The position numbers and the translations under genes were made by a program. The notes under the pieces are model-generated. The model did no database searches. It saw nothing but the letters and a program-made list of their open reading frames with translations, and was not told the DNA's origin. Of a stretch of DNA of 53,837 bases, positions 43,540-52,062 are shown piece by piece. Positions within the stretch are counted from its first letter, which is position 1. Each line of letters starts with the position of its first letter. Source of the stretch: JBGSKV01 sp041740975. GTDB lineage: Bacteria > Bdellovibrionota_B > Oligoflexia > Oligoflexales > JALZUQ01. The stretch lies in contig JBGSKV010000062.1 of assembly GCA_041740975.1 (NCBI GenBank), positions 1 to 53,837 of the forward strand. Direction: 5' to 3'.

Positions 43540-43979
43540 AACCGACAAATGCGAACTTTAAAAAATTGATGAATTTGTTGTTCTTGATCGTTATGGCAGT
43601 GGCGTGCAAGGAGTCGGCTACAAACGGATTGTCAGAAGACACGTCAGCAGCCTCAGGCGAAACGTTTACTGTTTCTTTTAAAAGAAGCGGGGGGATTCCA
43701 TTCGAAGGTGGCGCGTTAGTCGGGATTGAGGGAACCAAAGGTATCAATTGCAACAACACCACTTTATTTGATTGTGAAGCCAAATATCCTGCCAATAGCA
43801 AGGTTGTGTTTCGTATGCCCGCTGTGATTACGACGCATTTGGGGAAGCTGAAATATGGCGGCGCCATAAAGTGTAATGATAAAGTTGTAGATGTAGCCCA
43901 GAAGGGCAACTATGTTGTCCTGCCGTTTCAAAAACTAACGAAAAACTTTGTCTGTTCGTTTCTATTCGTACCTATCTGA
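43536..43979 (+). CDS. Small lipoprotein sharing the four-cysteine domain
   Basis: The 147-residue product starts at an ATG overlapping the upstream TGA by 4 bp and has lipobox VMAVACK. Almost all of the mature protein is the domain seen at the end of the first gene of this operon: VSFKRSGGIPFEGGAL, GINCNNTT, CEAKYPANSKVVFRMP, YGGAIKCND and a last Cys in FVCSF. The four cysteines are conserved in both and could form two disulfides. The function is unknown. Confidence 0.68.
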   Translation: MKPTNANFKKLMNLLFLIVMAVACKESATNGLSEDTSAASGETFTVSFKRSGGIPFEGGALVGIEGTKGINCNNTTLFDCEAKYPANSKVVFRMPAVITTHLGKLKYGGAIKCNDKVVDVAQKGNYVVLPFQKLTKNFVCSFLFVPI

Positions 43980-44083
43980 TTATAAACTCACAATTTTAAA
44001 GATATTTTTGGCTTGCTGGTCAATATTATTGCAGTAGATCCCTTGGTGTGTTAGAAACGCGCACTCACTCTTGAGGGATCCCC

Positions 44084-46027
44084 ATGCCACCCATTATCAC
44101 GTTCGCTTTTGCCTTTTTACTCACACTTCCTTTCCTTGTTAGCGCAGCGCTGGCGGATGACAAGCCGATGCTTCGCGACATTTACGGAACCAGCCATTAC
44201 TTCGATGAGTTTAAAGATGACCGAACTGAGGCTATCGTATTCGTCATCCTTGACGACCACTGCCCAGTCGTTCAAAAGATCATCCCTAAGTTAATCGAAC
44301 TTCATAAAAAATATAACAGTTTTGAAAAGGACCGCGCGGGAAGACCAGCCGATGGCAAACCATACCCTGGAGATCTCGTTCGCTTTATAGGTATCTACGT
44401 CAAGCCGGACATGGGCGCGAAAGCGATGGCGGCGCATGCGGCCGAAGTCCATTTACCTTTCCGAGTATTGCACGACTCAGAACTTAGTTTCGTTAAAAAG
44501 TTTGGCATTTCACGTTTGTCCGAAGTCACAGTTTTGGATCCTAATGCGAACATTCAATATCAAGGTCCAGTCGATTATCAAAACGTCCAAGGTTCGACCA
44601 AAGCAAAAGCAAATAAGAATTATTTGGCAGATGCTTTAGAGAGTATGGCGGCAGGACAGCCCGTTAAGGTTTCAAAAGTTCCATCCGTAGGCTGCAAAAT
44701 CGATACGGATCCTCCGACCAAACAATACAATAATCTCACGTATTCTCAGGACATTGCACCAATCGTACAAGGCAAGTGTCAGAAATGCCATGAAGAAGGT
44801 GCGGTTGGCCCGATGCCTTTGCAGTCATATCAAGACGTAGTCGATTATTCGTCGATGTTGGAAGAGGTTGTACTAGATGAGCGGATGCCGCCATGGCCTG
44901 CAGTATCTTCTAGAGACTTTCGCCATTCTGAAACATTAACATCTGAAGAGCGTCTCACTTTTCTTCGATGGTTACGCAGTGACATGAATGAAGGCGAACA
45001 ATTACCTAATGCAATCAACCTTAGTTCAAAGCAAAAATGGATAATCAATGATCCGGATTTCGTTTTCACAATGCCTGACCCGGTAGAAATTCCTGCGACT
45101 GGGGTGATGGAGTATGTTTACGTGCCCATCGCAATTAACGGCGGCAAAGGGTTTGATGAAGATCGCTGGATCGAAGCTATCGAAACCCGTCCTGGTGCCC
45201 CTGAAGTTGTACATCACATTCAGATCCATGAATACAAAGGTCCTGTAGACAAAGCTCCGACTCCTCTCGAACAAATTATGATGTACGGACTCTCCATAGA
45301 AAATGCCCGTTTAATCGGATCCTACACGCCCGGCAACGAAGAAGAAAATGCCCGTGACTACACGCGCTACCTCGGCGCAGGAAATAAGGCAAAATCCGTT
45401 GGAATGAAGCTTACTAAAGGTTCGAATCTCATGCTTGAGATGCACTACACCACAAATGGAACGACCACTTTCGATAAATCATCAGTGGCAATCCGTTTTG
45501 CCAAAGGCAAGCCGGAACTAGAATTGCAAACTTGGTTTCCATTTCGCAAACGAGCCGACATGATCATTCCTTCAAATGTAGAAAATCATAGTTTGCAAGA
45601 TTTGTATCATTTTGGTGGTCAAACCAATGGAAAAACTGTTTTGGTTCATGGGGTACGCCCTCATCTTCATACTCGGGGTAAAAATTACCGCTTAGAACTT
45701 GTTGATGCGAAGAATTTCTCACCGAAAGAGTTAGCTACTTACTCGAAACATAATGATGTTCGCGGTGAAACCGTTCTTAGCTTACCGATCTGGGATTTTA
45801 ACTGGCAACATTTATACCGATTTAAGGAGCCAATCTTAGTTACGCCGGACAAGGCCTTCCTTGCGACTGCATACTGGGATAACACCGAACACAATCCACG
45901 CAATCCGAATTTCGAAGAAGATGTGCCTTGGGGTCAGCAGACTGAACAAGAAATGTTCAATACTTTATTTATTTACGAAATCCTTGAAGATAATGATCCG
46001 CGTCTTCAGAATATTGGGAAGAGGTAA
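44084..46027 (+). CDS. Exported redoxin / cytochrome c / copper monooxygenase-like fusion
   Basis: The 647-residue protein has a signal peptide (LLTLPFLVSAALA) and a thioredoxin-fold domain (about 28-190) with a single cysteine C60 in DDHCPVVQK. A short cytochrome c module follows with CQKCH (232-236) and MPPWP. The last part (about 310-640) resembles copper type II ascorbate-dependent (PHM-like) monooxygenases: VHHIQIHEY (H377, H378, H382), LMLEMHYTTNG and VRPHLHTRGK. This three-part order is known from multidomain proteins of Planctomycetes and some other bacteria. The substrate is unknown. The next gene follows after 3 nt. Confidence 0.8.
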   Translation: MPPIITFAFAFLLTLPFLVSAALADDKPMLRDIYGTSHYFDEFKDDRTEAIVFVILDDHCPVVQKIIPKLIELHKKYNSFEKDRAGRPADGKPYPGDLVRFIGIYVKPDMGAKAMAAHAAEVHLPFRVLHDSELSFVKKFGISRLSEVTVLDPNANIQYQGPVDYQNVQGSTKAKANKNYLADALESMAAGQPVKVSKVPSVGCKIDTDPPTKQYNNLTYSQDIAPIVQGKCQKCHEEGAVGPMPLQSYQDVVDYSSMLEEVVLDERMPPWPAVSSRDFRHSETLTSEERLTFLRWLRSDMNEGEQLPNAINLSSKQKWIINDPDFVFTMPDPVEIPATGVMEYVYVPIAINGGKGFDEDRWIEAIETRPGAPEVVHHIQIHEYKGPVDKAPTPLEQIMMYGLSIENARLIGSYTPGNEEENARDYTRYLGAGNKAKSVGMKLTKGSNLMLEMHYTTNGTTTFDKSSVAIRFAKGKPELELQTWFPFRKRADMIIPSNVENHSLQDLYHFGGQTNGKTVLVHGVRPHLHTRGKNYRLELVDAKNFSPKELATYSKHNDVRGETVLSLPIWDFNWQHLYRFKEPILVTPDKAFLATAYWDNTEHNPRNPNFEEDVPWGQQTEQEMFNTLFIYEILEDNDPRLQNIGKR

Positions 46028-46030
46028 TCC

Positions 46031-47854
46031 ATGCAACTCTTGCGAATAATTTTATTGTCGATGGTCACGATATCGGCGACAGCCTACAGCGAATGTTTGG
46101 TAGTCGAATCAAACACGCTTGCCGAGCCGTTCAATGCTGTAGCCATTACAAAAAAGATGACATTAACAGATGCTAGCCTTCGCAAAGCTTTAGTTGCCTT
46201 TGACAAAGCGCTTATTGCAAATGGTCCGAAGGTTCGGGAAAGCTGGCATGCTTATCTGAAGTGGAATGTTTGGGCGCAGCCTTTCTTGGACACGAAAATC
46301 TTAGACTTGCGATCTATGAAACGGGTCGCTTCTTTGTTTTACAATGTTGGTCCGGGATTTGATCATGCAACGATTCTTGCACTTCGAATCGCCCTGGTTC
46401 ATTTTATAGATTTCAACGAAGCTACCGCCGGTATGAACATGTCGGCCATCGGCGATAAATTTCAGTTAAACATCATTCAGCTTGAGCGTCTTCTTAGCCT
46501 AGACACCTGCAATTATCCCGAGATTGATGAGATTGTGGCTTGGCTTGTCGTAACCAATCAGTCTCCCTCACTTGTCTCAACTCTCAAAGCAAGCTTTAGC
46601 AGCCCATCCATCGTTCTGAATACAGATCGCGCTGTCATTGATGATGCCTTGAATAAGTTCAAGAAAACAAAAACGGAAACGAAGTCTTCTGGCAATAGCA
46701 TTCAGGGTGCCTGGGTTGTCGGTCAATCAACAGTCAATGCCCATACTTCGGCAAGCGTCGAGTCAAGTCACAACGCGCGTATCAGAATTGACATTGAAGG
46801 AACTGTGACTTCGCCAAACAACGTTGCAACAAAGGGTCCCGTCACGGTGCTTAGCAGCGCCCTAACAAACTGGACAGCTTTTGCTGAGATTTTCTGGGAT
46901 GGAAATAAGATTGGTTATACGGCACCCCAAGTTGATGCCAAAACTCGCTCCAGAATTAAGTCCGTTGATGGGCCAATTATCATTCGTCGAATAGGGGCAA
47001 GAAAAGCCGCAGAAGCGAAGCCTGCTGGTGAAGCCCAAGGCGCGAGGATTATTGAAGGTCAAATCGGCGACGAAATGAAACTTGAACTTTCACAAGCCGT
47101 TAAAAATCTCGAAGAAAAATCTTCGGATATTATGGGTTTGATGCGCAAAACGGGAATGTTGCCATTGCCTGCGAATACTTCATTGAGCGGCAACTCACTT
47201 CAGATCGGGTTGTTTCCTCATTCGACTTCTGGGATAGGTGCGGGGGTGTTCAAAAGTTCTGTGATGAATGAAGAGGGTACGTTCACACTATCTGCTCATG
47301 AAAACGCTATTGGCAAGTTAGTTAAACACACTTTGGGTGGTTCGCGATGGGATGATTTGATGTTCGCTCACTTGCAAAAGGAACTAACAGGCACGAATAC
47401 TGACGAATTCATGATTGGACTTACCAAAGAAAGATGGAGTGCCGAGTGGGATTGGAATCATCCCGTGCAAGTTCGATTCACAGATGATGGTATGGCCTTC
47501 ATTTTCCGATACTCCAGCATAACGATTGACGATGTGGAATTTACAGTCCCCTACGAGATACAGGCGACTTTTGGAATTTCTGCATCATCGCTTGGAATGG
47601 AATTCAAGAGAGTATCCGAGATAACAGTTAAAGCAGTTAATGCAGGCGATCATGTAAACCCTGAGGTTGAGTCGTTTGTTATGAGGAAGTTTCACGGTTT
47701 GTTTGATGATGTTTTTTATTTGGATGGAATCCACTTTCCCAAAGGTGGAGATTTGGACGATCTTTCCAGCATGGTCCTGAAAAGCGTTAAGACTGAGAAT
47801 CACTGGATTCATATGAAAGTCAGCGCACCAGCGCTTGGGAAGCCATCTGAGTAA
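46031..47854 (+). CDS. Large exported protein of unknown function
   Basis: The 607-residue protein has a signal peptide (IILLSMVTISATAYS). An N-terminal helical region and a middle beta region (WVVGQSTVNAHTSASVESSH) lead to a C-terminal region with IEGQIGDEMKLELSQA and SAEWDWNHPVQVRFTDDGM. I do not know the family. It starts 3 nt after the copper-monooxygenase-like fusion, so the two are cotranscribed and probably act together outside the cytoplasm. A terminator follows at 47903-47939. Confidence 0.62.
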   Translation: MQLLRIILLSMVTISATAYSECLVVESNTLAEPFNAVAITKKMTLTDASLRKALVAFDKALIANGPKVRESWHAYLKWNVWAQPFLDTKILDLRSMKRVASLFYNVGPGFDHATILALRIALVHFIDFNEATAGMNMSAIGDKFQLNIIQLERLLSLDTCNYPEIDEIVAWLVVTNQSPSLVSTLKASFSSPSIVLNTDRAVIDDALNKFKKTKTETKSSGNSIQGAWVVGQSTVNAHTSASVESSHNARIRIDIEGTVTSPNNVATKGPVTVLSSALTNWTAFAEIFWDGNKIGYTAPQVDAKTRSRIKSVDGPIIIRRIGARKAAEAKPAGEAQGARIIEGQIGDEMKLELSQAVKNLEEKSSDIMGLMRKTGMLPLPANTSLSGNSLQIGLFPHSTSGIGAGVFKSSVMNEEGTFTLSAHENAIGKLVKHTLGGSRWDDLMFAHLQKELTGTNTDEFMIGLTKERWSAEWDWNHPVQVRFTDDGMAFIFRYSSITIDDVEFTVPYEIQATFGISASSLGMEFKRVSEITVKAVNAGDHVNPEVESFVMRKFHGLFDDVFYLDGIHFPKGGDLDDLSSMVLKSVKTENHWIHMKVSAPALGKPSE

Positions 47855-47902
47855 ATTAAATGTTTGCTTTCTTTTGTTCTGTTAGATGAAAAGTTTTAAG
47901 TA

Positions 47903-47939
47903 AACCACTGTGACTTTTAAGAAGTTATAGTGGTTTTTT
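47903..47939 (+). terminator. Rho-independent terminator after the monooxygenase operon
   Basis: Stem AACCACT (47903-47909) and AGTGGTT (47929-47935) with a U run TTTTTT. The loop is 19 nt and can pair further inside. Confidence 0.65.
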
Positions 47940-48011
47940 CATAGTGGCAATTTGTCAGATTCCAGGTAAGATATTCACATTCATCTTATTATATGTTTTA
48001 GGATCATCGGC

Positions 48012-48449
48012 GTGACGAGTAGTACTGGCAAAGTTATTCCCTGTATCGTTGAAGAGACGGTGGCCTTTCTAAGCCAGGTGGACGGTATTATGGATCTGGA
48101 GGCAGCTGACATTGAGCACCTCGCTATGCTTACGCAAAAGCAACAGTGGTCCGCCAACACCGAAATCTTTAAAGAGTTAGACGCTCCAGACGCGATTTAT
48201 TTCATTGAGAGCGGGAAGGTAGGCATTTGGCGTGAAGGTGTTCAAGTGATGACTTTGACCGAGAAGATGATATTTGGCGAAATGGGAATATTAGATGACC
48301 TGCCGCGTCGAGCCACTGTGCGTACGATTTCTGAGTGCGAGTGTTACCTGCTTCCAGCTCAAATGATCAAGGAGCTAGTCGATAACAATGAATCCCTCGC
48401 TGCTTACTTTGATGATCTTATCAATGCTCGGCTGAGTAGTTCCATTTAA
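48012..48449 (+). CDS. Stand-alone cyclic nucleotide-binding domain protein
   Basis: The 145-residue protein is essentially one cNMP-binding domain, with the phosphate-binding cassette FGEMGILDDLPRRATVRT including the conserved Glu and Arg. No DNA-binding domain is attached, so it is not a CRP-type regulator. It may act as a cyclic AMP or GMP responsive subunit or adaptor. The start is GTG. It converges with the MarC gene, 10 nt apart. The signalling partner is unknown. Confidence 0.85.
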   Translation: MTSSTGKVIPCIVEETVAFLSQVDGIMDLEAADIEHLAMLTQKQQWSANTEIFKELDAPDAIYFIESGKVGIWREGVQVMTLTEKMIFGEMGILDDLPRRATVRTISECECYLLPAQMIKELVDNNESLAAYFDDLINARLSSSI

Positions 48450-48459
48450 GAGTGTCGCA

Positions 48460-49140
48460 TCAGCGAATCAAAATAAACGCATGTATGCCGTTCCAAACGA
48501 TCTCTACTCCAATACAAAGAATAACAAAGGCCAAAAGCTTGGAAAGAGCATTGAGGCCAGATTGACTCAACCTGCTCGTCAAGCGGGGAAGATAGATAAA
48601 GCTGAAGAAGACACAGACTCCCATGGCCAAAACGCCCAGAAAAGCGGCGAGATAATTAAAGACCCAAGAGTCTAAATAACCTTTCGTAGAATGGGCGCTT
48701 AAAGTCAGTATGACCGACAGACTTCCGGGGCCAGAGGTGATTGGAAAAGTCAAAGGATAGAACTCCCGCCCCTTCACATCAGAAACTCCACTTGCGGCAG
48801 CCGTTTGCGCTGCGGCATTTTTTTCGTCTTCATGCTGGTCATCACTATTGAGTAGCTTCCATCCCATGATCATCAAGACTAAGCCACCACCAACTTGAAC
48901 GGAGGGGATAGATAATCCAAACAACTTGAGTATGAAAGGACCTAGGAAGAGGAAGGTCGATAATAGGCCGACCATGTAAGTAGAAATTTTGAAGGACAGT
49001 TTTCGGTACTCTGCATCGTTAAGACTCTTTGTTAAAGCCCTTATGATAAGCGAAGTCCCGATGGGATTGACCACTGGAAACAATGCAAAAAAAGTCATGG
49101 CAATGAGTTTCAGAAAGATAGGTATGTCAGACAAATGCAT
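48460..49140 (-). CDS. MarC-family integral membrane protein
   Basis: From the ATG at 49140 (GAGGA upstream) the product has 226 residues with six membrane helices and the MarC/UPF0056 signature FALFPVVNPIGTSLI near the N-terminus. VGGGLVLMIMGWKLL and FPITSGPGSLSVILTLSAH follow. The transport role of the family is unsettled, and the name reflects an early, disputed link to antibiotic resistance. The longer TTG frame to 49173 lacks a ribosome site. Confidence 0.88.
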   Translation of the reverse strand: MHLSDIPIFLKLIAMTFFALFPVVNPIGTSLIIRALTKSLNDAEYRKLSFKISTYMVGLLSTFLFLGPFILKLFGLSIPSVQVGGGLVLMIMGWKLLNSDDQHEDEKNAAAQTAAASGVSDVKGREFYPLTFPITSGPGSLSVILTLSAHSTKGYLDSWVFNYLAAFLGVLAMGVCVFFSFIYLPRLTSRLSQSGLNALSKLLAFVILCIGVEIVWNGIHAFILIR

Positions 49141-49200
49141 GGAAGCAATCCTCAATGAAAACGACGAATTCAACTAACATGATTCACTTCAATCTTCTAT

Positions 49201-49452
49201 CTATTTGAACGATTTAAAATTGACGTCGGCTAACCCCAAAGAACTCTTGATTAGATGGAGACCGGCCGCACTGTGAATATGGTTGCCAGTCAGCCCCTCA
49301 GGAATTGTTTGGGTTTTTGATAAAGTCGCAATACCCAATGAAATTGTGAACGAAACTCGCCGCATAAACGGTGCCAATAAGTGCAATGAGGAGCAACGAT
49401 TGGGGCGATCAACCTGGAATGCTTCACATATCTTGTCATACTGCCGACTCAT
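49201..49452 (-). CDS. Possible small hypothetical protein
   Basis: This 83-residue frame (ATG at 49452) fills most of the 344-bp gap between the MarC start and the GGDEF gene, on the MarC strand. It has a moderately hydrophobic stretch (RRVSFTISLGIATL) and no family I recognise. There is no clear ribosome site and no homology evidence, so it may be a chance ORF. A longer version starting at 49557 would overlap the divergent GGDEF gene. Confidence 0.3.
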   Translation of the reverse strand: MSRQYDKICEAFQVDRPNRCSSLHLLAPFMRRVSFTISLGIATLSKTQTIPEGLTGNHIHSAAGLHLIKSSLGLADVNFKSFK

Positions 49453-49484
49453 AATAGGGATTAAACGCGTAGCGGAAACGACAG

Positions 49485-50624
49485 ATGGTGGATATTCAAA
49501 ATAGATTTGCGAGGTTGCAGGGCGTTCGCAATGCGTATGCTTTGCGGATGTCCGCAATCCTGACGATAGTTTTTTTCGCGGGTTTCTGGGTGCTGGACTG
49601 GTATATCATTCGGGACCATGTTGTATTTTCGTTCATTTTACGTGCCACTGGCACAAGTTACGCAATTTTTCTTTTGGTAGCATACAAAAAAAGTCGCCGC
49701 TGGGTTCAGCGACATCATTGGCCTTTGACTTTAACTCTAGGGTTATTATTGAGTTGGTCCATCGCGATTATGTGTTGGCTTCATAAAGGTTACGAGTCTC
49801 CTTACTACGCCGGCATAAATATGGTTGTATTATTTTTGGGAATGCAGTTTTCCTGGAGTGTTCGCCAGGCTTTGATTTACAATCTGTCGACTTACCTTTT
49901 CTATACGGCACCATTCTTTCTTGGTTTTATCGCCTTTCAGGATTTTTCGACAGCACTTGCGAATCAATTCTTTTTTGTATCCGTAATGGTCCTTACGGCG
50001 ATTGCGCAACATCAGCGAGTCTGGATGGAAAAGAAGGACTTTCTGCAGAGACGTGCATTGAAGAATTCTTTGGCGCAAGTTCAGCTTTTAGCCACGAAAG
50101 ACTCACTTACCGATCTCAATAATCGCAGGCAAACGTTATTGCTTGGAGAGCACGAGTATCGACGATGCGAGCGTTACGGCCGACCATTTGCGGTCATTAT
50201 GATTGATATCGATCACTTCAAAAAAATCAATGATAGCCATGGTCACGGCGTAGGAGATGAAGTTCTCCAGCAAGTTTCGGACGTTCTCAAAAGAAGCTCG
50301 CGTACTTCTGACATCGTCGGAAGGTACGGGGGAGAAGAGTTCCTCATCTTTTTGCCAGAGGCCGTGTCCAGTCAAGCCCACACGATCGTCGCCGAGCGCA
50401 TTCAAAGTGGCATTCGCCGTAAAGTCTTCGAAACATCCGCAGGGCCACTTCGCGTTACGCTCAGTATGGGTGTCAGTGACAACCAGTTTGAAAGCCAGGC
50501 ACTTCACACTCTTATCGAGCGTGCCGACGCATCACTTTATGAAGCAAAACGTAGCGGCCGTGATATCATCATCGAGTGGTCGCCCGAATCTGAATTGCCA
50601 ACTCCGAAGCTGCAATTCGGTTAA
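49485..50624 (+). CDS. Membrane GGDEF diguanylate cyclase
   Basis: The 379-residue protein has five or six membrane helices in the first 190 residues and then a GGDEF domain with DSLTDLNNRR and an intact active site GGEEF (282-286). The inhibitory I-site RxxD (R273-T-S-D276) lies the standard five residues before it. It should make cyclic di-GMP from GTP and be product inhibited. The N-terminal membrane domain is probably the sensor. The ATG at 49485 is weakly supported by GGAAA upstream. Confidence 0.92.
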   Translation: MVDIQNRFARLQGVRNAYALRMSAILTIVFFAGFWVLDWYIIRDHVVFSFILRATGTSYAIFLLVAYKKSRRWVQRHHWPLTLTLGLLLSWSIAIMCWLHKGYESPYYAGINMVVLFLGMQFSWSVRQALIYNLSTYLFYTAPFFLGFIAFQDFSTALANQFFFVSVMVLTAIAQHQRVWMEKKDFLQRRALKNSLAQVQLLATKDSLTDLNNRRQTLLLGEHEYRRCERYGRPFAVIMIDIDHFKKINDSHGHGVGDEVLQQVSDVLKRSSRTSDIVGRYGGEEFLIFLPEAVSSQAHTIVAERIQSGIRRKVFETSAGPLRVTLSMGVSDNQFESQALHTLIERADASLYEAKRSGRDIIIEWSPESELPTPKLQFG

Positions 50625-50652
50625 CTTATTCCCTGTAATGAGATTGATGGTT

Positions 50653-51234
50653 ATGCCTAATATCCGCAAAAAAACTTCTTCAGATTATTTGAAACAACCT
50701 TGGAAGAACGGTGGCGGTGAAACCCAAGAAATACTGGTTTATCCACAAGCCATTGGATTTCAATATCGTTTAAGTCTGGCGACGATTGAGAAATCCGGCC
50801 CATTTTCAAACTTTGAAGGCTACATGCGAGTCTTGGTGCCGCTGGAAGGGGGCCTTAGTCTTAAGCATGGTTCGGGAAGTTCTTTCCGTTTAGACAATAT
50901 GCGCCCCTACAAGTTCGACGGGGCGATGCCTACAGAAGCAATTTTACAGACGCCTCAAGCGTGGGATTTCAATGTAATCTATGATCCAATGAAAGTTGGT
51001 GTCGAAGTCAATCCTCTGGTCTTTTCGGGCAGCCTACCTCTGACACTAGTGGGCAATCGTGATCTTTTATTTTGTGTTGCTGGTGAAGTGCAGGTGCGAG
51101 CACTCGGTACAACCCGCCTTGCCATTAACGATTTGTGTGATTTGCAGGCAACAGCGCTAGACCAAAAAGTGGATCTCGTTTTCAATGGGTCTGAAGAAGC
51201 CAAATTGATTCATGTTTCCATAACAAATAAATAA
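50653..51234 (+). CDS. HutD-family cupin-like protein
   Basis: The product has about 193 residues with the HutD signature near the start (QPWKNGGGETQEI), RLSLATIEKSGPFS, and a beta-rich bicupin-like remainder. HutD proteins are associated with histidine utilisation operons in some bacteria (proposed to limit the pathway), but no hut genes are adjacent. ATG codons at 50638, 50647 and 50653 are all possible; the last gives the usual family N-terminus. The stop codon abuts repeat element copy 2. Confidence 0.8.
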   Translation: MPNIRKKTSSDYLKQPWKNGGGETQEILVYPQAIGFQYRLSLATIEKSGPFSNFEGYMRVLVPLEGGLSLKHGSGSSFRLDNMRPYKFDGAMPTEAILQTPQAWDFNVIYDPMKVGVEVNPLVFSGSLPLTLVGNRDLLFCVAGEVQVRALGTTRLAINDLCDLQATALDQKVDLVFNGSEEAKLIHVSITNK

Positions 51235-51713
51235 TAGATTATTGAACGGCCGCTTCGCGGCCGTAACGTTATCTAGCTCCGCCTTTCACAGGCGGAGCTT
51301 TTGTTTTTTGCGAAGAGTTGGGTAAAAATTCTCAGCACTGTCTCCAGAGGGTACGCTTGCCTGAATAGCCACCGGGATTTTTATTTGTACCAGAGCTCCT
51401 ACCCAGGCTGCGCTGGTGTTCGCGCGTCCTGCGCTCACAACCCCCTCTGGAGACAGTGCTGAGAAGTTTTACCCAACTCTTCGCAAAGTTCAAAATCTCC
51501 GACAGTGAGGCTCCGCCAAACAGGGTGCCTCCATCCAGCAGCCGTTGCGGAAGCAACTCGTGCGGGTACGCACTCGAGTGCGGAGCCTCGCTGTTGGAGT
51601 TTGTTGGCTTGGGTTGCGCCAATACTTCACAAAAGCAAAAACTCCGCCTGTGAAAGGCGGAGCAAAATTAGATATCCGGCCGCGGAGCGGCCGAATGTTC
51701 ATTTAACTATAAC
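51234..51713 (+). repeat. Structured TIR-bounded element, copy 2
   Basis: This fills the gene-free stretch 51235-51728. It starts at the last base of the HutD stop with ATAGATTATTGAA, which is shared with copy 1. The order is: end hairpin ACGGCCGC/GCGGCCGT (51246-51264), terminator hairpin (51275-51299), and a 42-bp stem (51310-51351 with 51443-51484, 41 of 42 paired) around a 91-nt loop. A second stem (51497-51516 with 51580-51599) encloses GTTGC/GCAAC and GTGCG/CGCAC hairpins. A short TTGGC/GCCAA hairpin follows, then inverted copies of the terminator hairpin (51642-51662) and end hairpin (51677-51693). No convincing ORF. Confidence 0.87.
51275..51309 (+). terminator. Intrinsic terminator of the HutD gene, part of element copy 2
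   Basis: Stem AGCTCCGCC (51275-51283) and GGCGGAGCT (51291-51299), loop TTTCACA, then a T-rich tract TTTGTTTTTT. It lies 41 nt after the HutD stop. Confidence 0.8.
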
Positions 51714-51728
51714 AGAGTGATGTCCTGA

Positions 51729-51845
51729 TTAAACTTTTCCACCATCGCGTTTCGCATAATCTTTATTCGCATTTTCTTTAGCTTCACGCTCTTTCTCTGC
51801 CTCAATCTTTTGCTTATCTTGCTGGAACTTCTTCTCTCGATTCAT
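51729..51845 (-). CDS. 38-residue charged protein
   Basis: A short frame of 38 residues begins MNREKKFQQDKQKIEAEKER and ends YAKRDGGKV. About half the residues are Lys, Glu, Arg or Asp, giving a single charged helix with a Gly-rich end. A near-perfect ribosome site AGGAGG lies 6 nt ahead of the ATG at 51845, which is the main evidence that it is real. It is soluble, with no membrane segment, and its function is unknown. It begins about 16 nt outside the end of repeat element copy 2. Confidence 0.7.
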   Translation of the reverse strand: MNREKKFQQDKQKIEAEKEREAKENANKDYAKRDGGKV

Positions 51846-52003
51846 AATTTCCTCCTAAATGAAACAAAACTGCTACACATGTCGAGAACTGCAAAAAGGA
51901 GTCCAGTATTGCCAATTTGCGGAAAAATGTTCGAGATCAGTTCGATAAACAAAAACCTTAGGGTTTCTGTGTAGTGGTCAATTTTAAAGCTGGATTGATA
52001 GAA

Positions 52004-52037
52004 CGACACAACCGAATGATTCGTTCAGGTTGTGTCG
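52004..52037 (-). terminator. Hairpin terminator of the DUF3541-like operon
   Basis: A 10-bp perfect stem (CGACACAACC at 52004-52013 with GGTTGTGTCG at 52028-52037) lies 26 nt beyond the stop of the minus-strand gene. The T tract on the minus strand is weak (TTCTAT). Confidence 0.55.
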
Positions 52038-52062
52038 CTTAATTCATACAGGACATAGTTTC

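Noticed and set aside
51332..51720. Frames of 65-96 residues inside element copy 2
   Set aside because: Same reason: they are by-products of GC-rich inverted repeats in a non-coding structured element.
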